From positions 1 to 64,000 of the forward strand of contig NZ_JAOWLA010000002.1 in NCBI RefSeq assembly GCF_025751575.1: a stretch of DNA of 64,000 bases. Direction: 5' to 3'. The position numbers were made by a program, and so were the translations under genes. Numbering within the stretch: position 1 is the stretch's first letter; each line of letters starts with the position of its first letter. Positions 51,685 through 59,390 of this stretch are shown here, piece after piece. The notes below the pieces were generated by a model. That model was not told the origin of the DNA, did no database searches, and saw only the letters and a program-made list of their open reading frames with translations. This stretch comes from Albidovulum sediminicola. GTDB taxonomy: Bacteria; Pseudomonadota; Alphaproteobacteria; Rhodobacterales; Rhodobacteraceae.

Positions 51685-52166
51685 GTGAAAGCGAAAAGAC
51701 CCCCGCCGCGCCGGGCAAGGCGGTGAAGATCGCGCTCGTCCTTTCGCTGGCGCTCAATCTGGCGCTGGTCGGGTTGATCGCGGGGGTGGCGCTGCGCCAT
51801 CACCGGGGTATCGGGCCGGGGGGCGACAGGGCGGCTTTCGCGCCCTACCTCGATGCGCTGCCGCGCGCGGACCGGGGCCACCTTCGCTCCGAGATGTTCC
51901 ACCGGATGCCGGGTCTTCGCGATCTCGGGCGCGAACGGTCCGAGGACTTCGCGGCCTTCCTGGGCACGCTGCGGGCTGAGCCCTTTGATCCTGCCGCTGC
52001 GGCCGCGGTGCTTGACCGGCAGACGGGCCGCGCCGCGCAGCGCCTGGCAGAAGGGCGCGCGCTCTTTCTCGAACGGATCGCGGCCATGTCGAGGGCGGAG
52101 CGCATGCACTATGCCGACCGGCTGGAAGAGGCGCTGGAGGACGAGCACGACGAGCCGCGCCGCTAG
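51681..52166 (+). CDS. Periplasmic heavy-metal sensor (CpxP/CnrX-like)
   Basis: 161 residues with a membrane anchor (about 17-38, ALVLSLALNLALVGLIAGVA) and a periplasmic all-helical domain typical of the metal-resistance sensor family: R-H-H-R-G, P-R-A-D-R-G-H-L-R-S-E-M-F and a final M-S-R-A-E-R-M-H-Y-A-D-R-L-E-E. It likely senses metal or envelope damage and signals to the ECF sigma factor through the preceding membrane protein. Ends 4 bp into the convergent diguanylate cyclase gene. Confidence 0.7.
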   Translation: MSESEKTPAAPGKAVKIALVLSLALNLALVGLIAGVALRHHRGIGPGGDRAAFAPYLDALPRADRGHLRSEMFHRMPGLRDLGRERSEDFAAFLGTLRAEPFDPAAAAAVLDRQTGRAAQRLAEGRALFLERIAAMSRAERMHYADRLEEALEDEHDEPRR

Positions 52167-53542
52167 GCGGCCGATCGCGAGACGCTCACCAGGTTGCGCC
52201 CCTCGGATTTCGAGCGGAAAAGCGCCTGGTCCGCTGCCTCCAGCAGCGCACTGACCGATGAGGGGGCGGTGTCGCCGCCGCCCATGGTCAGCCCGACCGA
52301 CAGCGTGACGCCGATGGGCATGCCGTCGGCCAGAACGAAGGGTGTCTCCTCGATCGCGTGGCGAATGCGTTCGGCGAGCGCCTGCGCGGCGCGCAGGGAC
52401 GTGTCGGCTGTCGCGATCACGAACTCCTCCCCCCCAAGCCGTGCAACCAGGTCGCCCGGGCGCAAATTGGCCCGCAAACGATCGGCCATCTGCACCAGGA
52501 CGGCGTCCCCGGCCGCATGGCCGAAGCTGTCGTTGATCGTCTTGAACCAGTCCACGTCCAGCATCATCACCGCGTAGGCCCGGCCCGATAGCCGCGTCAG
52601 TTCGTCGATGCGCTGGATCTCACGCAGCGCGTAGCGGCGGTTGTGCAGGCCCGTCAGCGGGTCCGTCACCGCCATGCGGAGCTCGTCGGCAAGCGAACTG
52701 CGCTGGCGGTCTGCGCGGCGTTTGCACTGCAACTGGCGGGACAGGCGCAACACCAGTTCGGAGATCTCCGCCATGTCCTCGATCACGTCGTTCGCCCCAA
52801 GGTCGAGCGCGATGGCACCCAGCGTCGCGGCTCGTTCGGGCACCAGCACACAGGTCGCCGAATTTCGGGTGAGCGGGCGCGACCGCAGCTCCGAGAGCAG
52901 GCGCAGCGTCTTGTCGGGACGGCCGCCATCGGCGAGCACCAGGAAGACATCGGGGGCGGGGCTGGCCTCAGACAGGCTGAGCGCTGCATCGTCGTGCAAA
53001 ACGCAGAGGCGGTCGGCCGTCGACTGCACGAGGTCGCGCATCAGCCGGTGCGCCCAGTCGATCTGAGAGCCCACGATCGCGACATGGCCGGGTCCTTCGT
53101 ATCCGGCGATGTCTTCGGCAAATCCCGATGGGGGCGCATAGGCTGCGGGAACGCCCAGTTCCTTTTCCCGTTCCCGGGCGCGAAGCAACGATCTGAGCCG
53201 CGCCAGGAACAGCGAATCGTCCAGCGGTTTCCAGAACACCTCTGCCGCGCCTGCCCTGAGCGCTTGGATCTTGCGGTCCGGGTCGCGGCGCGCGGAAGTC
53301 ATGACGATTGGAATGTCGCGCGTCAGGTGATCCGACCTGAGCCGCCGGCAAAGCTCTATCCCGTTGATATCCCGCAATTCGACATTCACGATGATCAGGT
53401 CGGGGCGCAGGTCCCTCGCCTTGGCGATAGCCTCGGCGGCGCTGGTGGCCTGGGCCGTCTCGTAAAGCGCGGCCGTCAGCTTGAAGTTCAGCACGATCCG
53501 GTTCGTCGCGATGTCGTCCACGATCAGGATGCGTCCGGCCAT
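52163..53542 (-). CDS. PleD-like response regulator diguanylate cyclase with Asn at phospho-acceptor site
   Basis: 459 residues in PleD order: REC1 (1-120), REC-like adaptor (about 150-270), GGDEF (about 295-455). REC1 keeps the acidic pair V-D-D and the Lys region (P-I-V-M-T-S-A; F-W-K-P-L) but has N53 in I-I-V-N53-V-E-L where PleD has the phosphorylated Asp53. The cyclase site is G-G-E-E-F and the inhibitory R-P-G-D site is present 5 residues before it. It makes cyclic di-GMP; activation probably does not depend on phosphorylation of REC1. Divergent from the DUF3572 gene. Confidence 0.85.
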   Translation of the reverse strand: MAGRILIVDDIATNRIVLNFKLTAALYETAQATSAAEAIAKARDLRPDLIIVNVELRDINGIELCRRLRSDHLTRDIPIVMTSARRDPDRKIQALRAGAAEVFWKPLDDSLFLARLRSLLRAREREKELGVPAAYAPPSGFAEDIAGYEGPGHVAIVGSQIDWAHRLMRDLVQSTADRLCVLHDDAALSLSEASPAPDVFLVLADGGRPDKTLRLLSELRSRPLTRNSATCVLVPERAATLGAIALDLGANDVIEDMAEISELVLRLSRQLQCKRRADRQRSSLADELRMAVTDPLTGLHNRRYALREIQRIDELTRLSGRAYAVMMLDVDWFKTINDSFGHAAGDAVLVQMADRLRANLRPGDLVARLGGEEFVIATADTSLRAAQALAERIRHAIEETPFVLADGMPIGVTLSVGLTMGGGDTAPSSVSALLEAADQALFRSKSEGRNLVSVSRSAA

Positions 53543-53631
53543 GGAACCCGCCTATCCGCTTTACATGATTTCGCCATGGGGTCATCCTGCTCCGGCTTTG
53601 GTTAACAAAGCCTTGCGAGGTTGAGGCAAAT

Positions 53632-53922
53632 TTGAGCAAAATTCTGCATGACGGTGAGGCCGCCGAGACCGTGGCCCTGCACGCGCTGGGCTGGATCGCG
53701 GGCAATGATGAGCTTTTGCCGGTCTTCCTCGGCGCGTCGGGCCTGAGACCCGCCGATCTTCTCGGACGCGCGGCGGAGCCGGAGGTTCTGGCCTCGGTCC
53801 TCGATTTCCTGCTGATGGACGACGCCTGGGTGATCGCCTGCTGCGACGGGGCTGGCCTTGGCTATCAAAGCCTGCGCCGGGCGCGCCAGGCGCTTCCGGG
53901 GGCCGCCCCCGAGTGGGGCTGA
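53632..53922 (+). CDS. DUF3572 protein
   Basis: 96 residues from a TTG at 53632 with GAGG upstream. It matches DUF3572: A-L-H-A-L-G-W-I-A-G-N-D-E-L-L-P-V-F-L-G-A-S-G, then L-A-S-V-L-D-F-L-L-M-D-D-A-W-V. A small helical protein largely restricted to alphaproteobacteria, unknown function; in Caulobacter and relatives its gene is a neighbour of divK-pleD, and here it faces the PleD-like gene. The HAD phosphatase begins about 60 bp downstream. Confidence 0.8.
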   Translation: MSKILHDGEAAETVALHALGWIAGNDELLPVFLGASGLRPADLLGRAAEPEVLASVLDFLLMDDAWVIACCDGAGLGYQSLRRARQALPGAAPEWG

Positions 53923-53982
53923 GAACCCTTGCCAGCCGCCGGGGAATGCGCCAGTGTCGCGCCGCTTCAAGCGGGGGAAATG

Positions 53983-54699
53983 ATGCGCGCCATCCGGGGA
54001 CTGGTCTTTGACAAGGACGGGACGCTTTTCGATTTTCGGGCGACCTGGGGCGCCTGGACGCGCGCGCTGCTGCTTGAACTGACGCAAGGCGAGGACGCGC
54101 GCGCCGCCGCCGTGGGCCGGGTGATCGGCTATGACCTCGCCAGCGGTGATTTCGCGCCCGACAGCTATGTGATCGCCCACACGCCGGAGGAGATCGCGGA
54201 CCGGATGATCCCGCACCTGCCGGGGGTGGAGCGCGCTGCCCTGGTCGCGCGCATGTCGAGCCTTGCCACGGAAACGGCGCTGGTGGCGGCGACCGATCTG
54301 CCGCCGCTTTTCGCAGCGCTGAAGGGCGCGGGCCTTTACGTTGGCCTTGCGACCAACGATTTCGCCGCGCCGGCGGAGGCGCATCTGCGCCAGGCCGGCG
54401 TGCGCCAGTTCTTCGACTTCGTCGCGGGGTTCGACAGCGGCCATGGCGCCAAGCCCGCGCCGGGTCCGCTTCTGGCATTCGCGGCGAGCGGCGGCCTTGA
54501 CCCCGCCGAGGTCGCGATGGTGGGCGACAGTGTCCACGACCTGGTCGCGGGCCGCGCGGCGGGCATGCGCACCGTTGGCGTGCTGACCGGAATCGCCCTG
54601 GCGGCGGAGCTGGCGCCTCATGCTGATGTGGTCCTTCCCCATATCGGCCATCTTCCCGACTGGGTCGCCAGCGTCCATGAGGCCGCCGAGGTGCGCTGA
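53983..54699 (+). CDS. HAD-family phosphatase
   Basis: 238 residues from the second of two adjacent ATGs, five bases after GGGGGAA. HAD motif I is F-D-K-D-G-T-L-F-D, motif II L-A-T-N-D, motif III Lys in G-A-K-P-A-P, motif IV M-V-G-D-S-V-H-D. The cap domain is helical, as in phosphoglycolate phosphatases, which it resembles in size. Substrate uncertain. Confidence 0.85.
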   Translation: MRAIRGLVFDKDGTLFDFRATWGAWTRALLLELTQGEDARAAAVGRVIGYDLASGDFAPDSYVIAHTPEEIADRMIPHLPGVERAALVARMSSLATETALVAATDLPPLFAALKGAGLYVGLATNDFAAPAEAHLRQAGVRQFFDFVAGFDSGHGAKPAPGPLLAFAASGGLDPAEVAMVGDSVHDLVAGRAAGMRTVGVLTGIALAAELAPHADVVLPHIGHLPDWVASVHEAAEVR

Positions 54700-54789
54700 A
54701 GCGGCAAATACGACATTCTTTGTCGCGAAAGGTGGCGAAGGTCGGGGCTCTCCCCCTCAAATCTTCGGAAAAGACCGGGGAGATCTTCG

Positions 54790-56343
54790 ATGGCCGACGA
54801 ACTGAAACGCAAGCGGGCAGGCGGGCGAACGGGCAACGCGCGGCGGGCTGGCGACCATGCCATCACGCAGATGCCCTGGCGCATCCCCGTCAACCCGGAC
54901 CGCCCGATCGAGCCGATGGGGCCCGAGGGCGTCGAGGCGATCCACAAGGGTGCGATGCGCATCCTCAAGGACATCGGGATCCGCTTCCTCAACGACGAGG
55001 CGTTGGAGATCTTCGCCCAGGCGGGCTGCAAGGTCGAGGGCCAGACCGTCCGCATGGACGAAGACTTCGTCATGGAGATGGTCCGCCGCGCCCCCGCCGA
55101 ATTCACGATAACCCCGCGCAACCCCGACAGGGTGCTGCCGATGGGTGGCAAGCATATTCTGTTCGGCAATGTCTCCTCGCCGCCGAACTACTGGGATATG
55201 GAGCGCGGCAAGGTCTCGGGCTTCATGGACGGCTTCCGCGACTTCATCAAGCTCACGCAGTATTTCAACTGCATCCACTTCGCGGGCGGCTACCCGGTGG
55301 AGCCGATCGACGTTCACCCCGCGGTCCGTCACCTCGATTGCCTGTTCGAGAAGCTGACGCTGACCGACAAGGTCTGCCATGCCTACAGCCTCGGCAAGGA
55401 GCGGGTCGAGGACGCGATGGAGATGGTGCGCATCGCTGGCGGCCTCAGCCCTGAGGAGTTCCGCGCCAAGCCCCGGATGTTCACCAACATCAACTCCGTC
55501 TCGCCGCTCAAGCATGACTTCCCGATGATCGACGGCGCGCTCAGGCTGGCGCGGGCCGGGCAGGCTGTGATCGTGACGCCGTTCACGCTGGCGGGCGCGA
55601 TGGCGCCGGTGACGATGGCGGGGGCGGTCACGCTCTCCATCGCTGAGGCCCTGGCCGCGATCGTGCTGATCCAGTACGTCGCGCCCGGCGCGCCGGTGAT
55701 GATCGGCACCTTCACCTCCAACGTCGACATGAAGTCGGGCGCGCCCGCGTTCGGAACGCCGGAATACATGCGCGCCACGCAGATGACCGGGCAGATGGCC
55801 CGCTTCTACGGGCTGCCGCTTCGGTCCTCGGGCGTTTGCGCCGCGAACGTCCCGGACGGGCAGGCGATGTGGGAAACCTCCAACAGCCTTTGGGCAGCGG
55901 TGCAGTCGGGGACGAACCTCGTCTACCACGCGGCGGGCTGGCTTGAGGGCGGGCTGATCGCCAGCCCCGAGAAGTTCATCATGGACTGCGAGGTCCTGCA
56001 GATGATCCAGCGCTACATGGAGCCGGAGGTCTGGTCGGCCGGGCCCGAAGACATCGCCATCGACACCATCGCCGAGGTCGGGCCGGACGGCCACTACTTC
56101 GGCTGCCAGCATACGCAGGACCGCTACACAACCGCCTTCTACCAGCCCTTCGTCAGCGACTGGCGCAACTTCGAGGCCTGGCAGATCGACGGCGCCGTCT
56201 GGACGCCCGAACGCGCGAACCGCGTCTTCCACGCCATCATGGCGGAGTTCGAGGCACCCCCCATGGACGCCGCGATCCGCGAAGAGCTTTGCGCCTTCGT
56301 CGACCGGCGCAAGGCGGAAGGCGGCGCGCCCACGGACTTCTAA
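54790..56343 (+). CDS. Non-pyrrolysine trimethylamine/betaine methyltransferase family protein (MttB-like)
   Basis: 517 residues, full MttB length, with GGGGAGA before the ATG. The barrel pattern is well conserved (L-K-D-I-G-I-R-F-L-N-D-E-A, F-G-N-V-S-S-P-P-N-Y-W-D, G-G-L-I-A-S-P-E-K-F-I-M-D-C-E). There is no in-frame amber codon, so it belongs to the non-pyrrolysine branch, which includes glycine-betaine and related quaternary-amine corrinoid methyltransferases. Those need a corrinoid protein, not found in this window. A basic N-terminal tail of about 25 residues is atypical. A terminator follows. Confidence 0.85.
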   Translation: MADELKRKRAGGRTGNARRAGDHAITQMPWRIPVNPDRPIEPMGPEGVEAIHKGAMRILKDIGIRFLNDEALEIFAQAGCKVEGQTVRMDEDFVMEMVRRAPAEFTITPRNPDRVLPMGGKHILFGNVSSPPNYWDMERGKVSGFMDGFRDFIKLTQYFNCIHFAGGYPVEPIDVHPAVRHLDCLFEKLTLTDKVCHAYSLGKERVEDAMEMVRIAGGLSPEEFRAKPRMFTNINSVSPLKHDFPMIDGALRLARAGQAVIVTPFTLAGAMAPVTMAGAVTLSIAEALAAIVLIQYVAPGAPVMIGTFTSNVDMKSGAPAFGTPEYMRATQMTGQMARFYGLPLRSSGVCAANVPDGQAMWETSNSLWAAVQSGTNLVYHAAGWLEGGLIASPEKFIMDCEVLQMIQRYMEPEVWSAGPEDIAIDTIAEVGPDGHYFGCQHTQDRYTTAFYQPFVSDWRNFEAWQIDGAVWTPERANRVFHAIMAEFEAPPMDAAIREELCAFVDRRKAEGGAPTDF

Positions 56344-56354
56344 GCCGGGGTTGG

Positions 56355-56386
56355 GGCGGCCTTCGGGGCCGCCTTTGCCTTTTCTT
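56355..56386 (+). terminator. Intrinsic terminator after the MttB-like gene
   Basis: GGCGGCC-TTCGG-GGCCGCC stem-loop followed by TTTGCCTTTTCTT, 12 bp after the stop codon. It separates the methyltransferase gene from the H-NOX gene downstream. Confidence 0.8.
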
Positions 56387-56428
56387 AACCCGCCATACCC
56401 TAGTCTTGCCCTAACAAGGCGGGTGGGC

Positions 56429-56998
56429 ATGCACGGGCTTATCAATCGGTCGATTCAGTGTTTTTTGGGCGATACCTACGGGGTGGCGCTCTGGTCGCGT
56501 GTGGCGGTTGCTGCCGGGCTTCCACCCGAAGGCTTTGAAACCATGCTGACCTATGAGGAGGCGGTGACCGATCGCGTCCTCGACCTCGCCGCCGAGGATC
56601 TGGCCAAGCCGCGCGAGGCGCTGCTGGAGGATCTGGGGATCTATCTTGCCTCGCTCGAACCGCTGCGACGGCTGCTGCGCTTCGGGGGCGTGGACTATGC
56701 CGACTTCCTTCATTCCCTCGATGAACTGGCGGAACGGGCCCATCTGGCGGTGCCGGAGCTTGATCTGCCTGAGGTTCGGCTGATCCCACTGGGGCCCGAC
56801 CGCTACAGGCTGATCTGCGCCCGGCGTCGCGGCTATGGCGCGGTCTTCGCCGGCATCCTGCGCGCGATGGCCGATGACTATGGTGCGCTGGCGCTGATCG
56901 ACGCGGAGGAGGGCGCCGAGGCCGTCGGGATCGAGCTGTTGCAGGCCCGCTTCGCGGAGGGCCGGCGCTTTGACCTTGCGGTCGGCAGGGGCGGTTGA
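56429..56998 (+). CDS. H-NOX (heme-NO-binding) domain protein lacking the proximal His
   Basis: 189 residues from the ATG at 56429. The H-NOX fold is recognisable from M-H-G-L-I-N-R-S-I-Q, L-T-Y-E-E-A-V-T-D-R-V-L-D and Y-A-D-F-L-H-S-L-D-E-L. Aligning D-F-L-x-x-L-D-x-L-H of well-known H-NOX proteins puts the heme-ligating His opposite A101 here, and the heme-contacting Y-x-S-x-R motif reads L128-I-C130-A-R132. Both changes argue against normal heme binding. It lies in front of a GGDEF gene overlapping it by one base (TGATG), so the two form a sensor-effector pair. Confidence 0.8.
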   Translation: MHGLINRSIQCFLGDTYGVALWSRVAVAAGLPPEGFETMLTYEEAVTDRVLDLAAEDLAKPREALLEDLGIYLASLEPLRRLLRFGGVDYADFLHSLDELAERAHLAVPELDLPEVRLIPLGPDRYRLICARRRGYGAVFAGILRAMADDYGALALIDAEEGAEAVGIELLQARFAEGRRFDLAVGRGG

Positions 56999-58104
56999 TG
57001 GCGAGCCGGCCAAGCACCGGCCCCGTGCCAATCCCGGAACCGGGTCTGGCGCGGCTGATGCCGATGTACGCGCTCCTGTCGGGCGGCGGGGATATCCTCG
57101 CCGCGGGGCCGACCTTGGGGCGGATCTGCGGCGGCCTCGATCTGCCCGGCCGCCGCTTCCTTGACCTCTTCGAGGTCCTGCGCCCGCGTCCCGCCGCGAC
57201 GATGACGGAACTTCTGGAGCTGGCGGCGCGCAAGATCGTGCTGCGATTCCGCGCCCAGCCCGCGCGCCAGTTGCGCGGCCATCTCGTCCCCTTGGCGGGC
57301 GGGCAGGGCGCGCTGGTCAATCTCTCCCTCGGGATCTCCGCCGCTGAGGCCGTGCGCGACCACGGGCTTAGCCATGCCGATTTTGCGCCGACGGACCTGA
57401 CGGTCGAACTGCTCTACCTGACGGAGGTGAAATCCGCGGTGATGGGGGAGTTGAGATCGCTGAACCATCGCCTCCAGTCCGCCCGGCGCCGGGCGGAGGC
57501 GCAGGCGTTGACGGACCCGCTGACGGGGCTCGCGAACCGCCGCGCCTTCGATGCCGCGCTGGAGCGGGCCGTGGCGGGGTCGGAGCGGGGGGTGCCTTTC
57601 TCGCTCCTGCATCTCGATCTCGACCGCTTCAAGCAGGTCAACGACACGCTGGGCCATGCGGCGGGCGATCATGTGCTGGCGGAAGTCGCCCGCGTGCTGC
57701 GCGGCCAGGTGCGTCAGAACGACACCGTCGCGCGGATCGGCGGGGATGAGTTCATGGCGATCCTGACGGGGGCCACCGATGCCTCCGTGCTTGGCCGTAT
57801 CGGTGGCCGGATCATCGCAGGGATCGAGCAACCGATCGAGTTCGAGGGCACGTCCTGCCGCATCTCGGGCAGCATCGGGGTGTCGCGCTCGGTCGTCTAT
57901 GCCCGGCCCGCGCCCAAGGCGATGATCGAGGATGCGGACGCGGCGCTGTATCGGTCAAAGAGCAGCGGCCGCGCGCGCGTCACGATCGACCGGCCCGATG
58001 GCGTGGCCGCGCCCCCGGAAGGGCCGCGGCCCGCGGACGGGCGGTCTCAGCCCGGTTTCCTGGTGGTCGGCGCGCCGCCTTCGAACCAGTTCGGGCGGGA
58101 GTAG
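56998..58104 (+). CDS. H-NOX-associated diguanylate cyclase
   Basis: 368 residues. The N-terminal part (about 15-135) resembles the H-NOX-associated domain (PMYALLSGGGDILAAGPTLG, R-F-L-D-L-F-E-V-L-R-P), followed by a short coiled coil (about 150-170) and a GGDEF domain (about 172-335) with an intact G-G-D-E-F site and the R-Q-N-D inhibitory site just upstream. The last 40 residues are proline-rich and overlap the convergent enolase-superfamily gene by 58 bp. Predicted to make c-di-GMP under control of the H-NOX partner. Confidence 0.85.
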   Translation: MASRPSTGPVPIPEPGLARLMPMYALLSGGGDILAAGPTLGRICGGLDLPGRRFLDLFEVLRPRPAATMTELLELAARKIVLRFRAQPARQLRGHLVPLAGGQGALVNLSLGISAAEAVRDHGLSHADFAPTDLTVELLYLTEVKSAVMGELRSLNHRLQSARRRAEAQALTDPLTGLANRRAFDAALERAVAGSERGVPFSLLHLDLDRFKQVNDTLGHAAGDHVLAEVARVLRGQVRQNDTVARIGGDEFMAILTGATDASVLGRIGGRIIAGIEQPIEFEGTSCRISGSIGVSRSVVYARPAPKAMIEDADAALYRSKSSGRARVTIDRPDGVAAPPEGPRPADGRSQPGFLVVGAPPSNQFGRE

Positions 58105-59291
58105 TCGCAGGGCGCCTCCTGCATCTGAAGGTGTAGCGCGCTGCCGGTGTAGGGATGGGCGCGGGCCAGATCCTCGTCAAACTCGATGCCGAGGCCGGGT
58201 TCGTCGGGGACGATGACGTAACCGTCCTCCCACCGGATCGAATTCCGGATGAGCTTGAGGTGGAAGGCGCCCCCGGTCTCGATCGTCTCGACCATCAGAA
58301 GGTTGGGGATCGAGGCGCCGAGGTGGATGTTGGCCGCCCATTCGACGGGGCCCGCGTAAAGGTGCGGCGCCATCTGGGCGGTGAAGACCTCGGCGATGGC
58401 GGCGATCTTCTTGGCCTCCCAGATGCCGCCGGCGCGACCCAGTGCGGGTTGCAGGATGCGCGCGCCGCCGGTCCTGAGGACGGTTGCGAACTCGGCCTTG
58501 GTGGTGAAGCGTTCGCCGGTCGCGACGGGGATGCGGACGGCCTTCTGCACCTCGGCGAAATCGAGAAGGTTGTCGGGCGGGATCGGTTCCTCGTACCAGA
58601 GCGGGCCGTAGGGCTCGATGGCCTGGGCAAGACGCACGGCGCCTGCCACGTTGAACTGGCCATGCGTGCCGAAGAGCAGGTCGGCGCGGTCGCCGACGGC
58701 CTCCCTTATCGCCTTGCAGAAGGCGGCGGAGCGAGTGATGTCGGAGCCCGAGGGATCATGCCCGCCACGGATCGTGTAGGGGCCGGCGGGATCGAATTTG
58801 ACCGCCGTGAAGCCCATGCCCACGAAGCGGGCGGCGGCCTCTGCGGCCATGTCCGGGCTGACCCAGAACTCTCTGCTTTCGTTGCCGGGCGCGGGGTAAA
58901 GGTAGGTGTAGCTGCGCAGCCGTTCGTTGATCTTGCCGCCGAGCAACGCGTGGACGGGACGCCCGCGCGCCTTGCCGAGGATGTCCCAGCAGGCGATCTC
59001 GAGCCCGGAGAACGCGCCCATCACCGTCAGGTCCGGCCGCTGGGTGAAGCCCGAGGAATAGGCGCGGCGGAACATCAGCTCGATCATCTCGGGGTTTTCG
59101 CCCGCCATGTGTCGGTTGAAGACATCGGTGATCACCGCCTCCATCGCCTTGGGGCTGACCGAGGAGGCGTAGCATTCGCCGTAACCCGCGATGCCGTCGT
59201 CGGTCGTGAGCTTGACGAAGATCCAGTAGCGCCCGCCCCAGCCGGGGGCTGGCGGCGCGACGGTGAAGATTTCGAGATCCTTGAGACGCAT
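58047..59291 (-). CDS. Mandelate racemase/muconate lactonising (enolase superfamily) dehydratase-like enzyme
   Basis: 414 residues. N-terminal capping domain (Y-W-I-F-V-K-L-T-T-D-D-G-I-A-G-Y-G-E) and a barrel with candidate metal ligands in F-G-T-H-G-Q-F, W-Y-E-E-P-I-P-P-D-N and A-T-G-E-R; P-H-L-Y-A-G-P matches the catalytic His loop of the D-galactonate/mannonate dehydratase group. It probably dehydrates a sugar acid in the cytosol. It is the last gene of a minus-strand run with a Zn alcohol dehydrogenase and an MFS transporter. Confidence 0.8.
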   Translation of the reverse strand: MRLKDLEIFTVAPPAPGWGGRYWIFVKLTTDDGIAGYGECYASSVSPKAMEAVITDVFNRHMAGENPEMIELMFRRAYSSGFTQRPDLTVMGAFSGLEIACWDILGKARGRPVHALLGGKINERLRSYTYLYPAPGNESREFWVSPDMAAEAAARFVGMGFTAVKFDPAGPYTIRGGHDPSGSDITRSAAFCKAIREAVGDRADLLFGTHGQFNVAGAVRLAQAIEPYGPLWYEEPIPPDNLLDFAEVQKAVRIPVATGERFTTKAEFATVLRTGGARILQPALGRAGGIWEAKKIAAIAEVFTAQMAPHLYAGPVEWAANIHLGASIPNLLMVETIETGGAFHLKLIRNSIRWEDGYVIVPDEPGLGIEFDEDLARAHPYTGSALHLQMQEAPCDYSRPNWFEGGAPTTRKPG

Positions 59292-59315
59292 GGTTCCTCC
59301 GGTTCTGGCGGTGAG

Positions 59316-59356
59316 CGGGGGGCTTCGCGCCCCCCGGGGACCGGGTGCCCCGGTCC
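59316..59356. terminator. Two consecutive GC hairpins between dehydrogenase and dehydratase genes
   Basis: CGGGGGGC-TTCGC-GCCCCCCG (59316-59336, 8 bp) and GGACCGGG-TGC-CCCGGTCC (59338-59356, 8 bp) are perfect stems with no T-run. They could reduce read-through from the alcohol dehydrogenase gene or stabilise its transcript end. Confidence 0.5.
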
Positions 59357-59367
59357 GCGCCCCCCGC

Positions 59368-59390
59368 GGGATATTTGTGAAAAGAAGAAG
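59368..59390 (+). repeat. GGGATATTT...GAAGAAG intergenic motif
   Basis: GGGATATTT-GTGAAAA-GAAGAAG lies immediately after the alcohol dehydrogenase stop. It resembles the arm of the hairpin at 37623-37675 (GGGTATTT-GGGCAAT-GAAGAA) and belongs to a motif common between genes of Rhodobacterales, as far as I recall. Confidence 0.45.

Noticed and set aside
54790-56343. Pyrrolysine-containing MttB
   Set aside because: No in-frame TAG interrupts the gene, and no pyl genes are seen.
54757-56445. 562-residue minus-strand open frame
   Set aside because: Antisense shadow of the MttB-like gene. Composition is Arg/Asp/Val-rich with no domain, and the opposite strand has clear family motifs.
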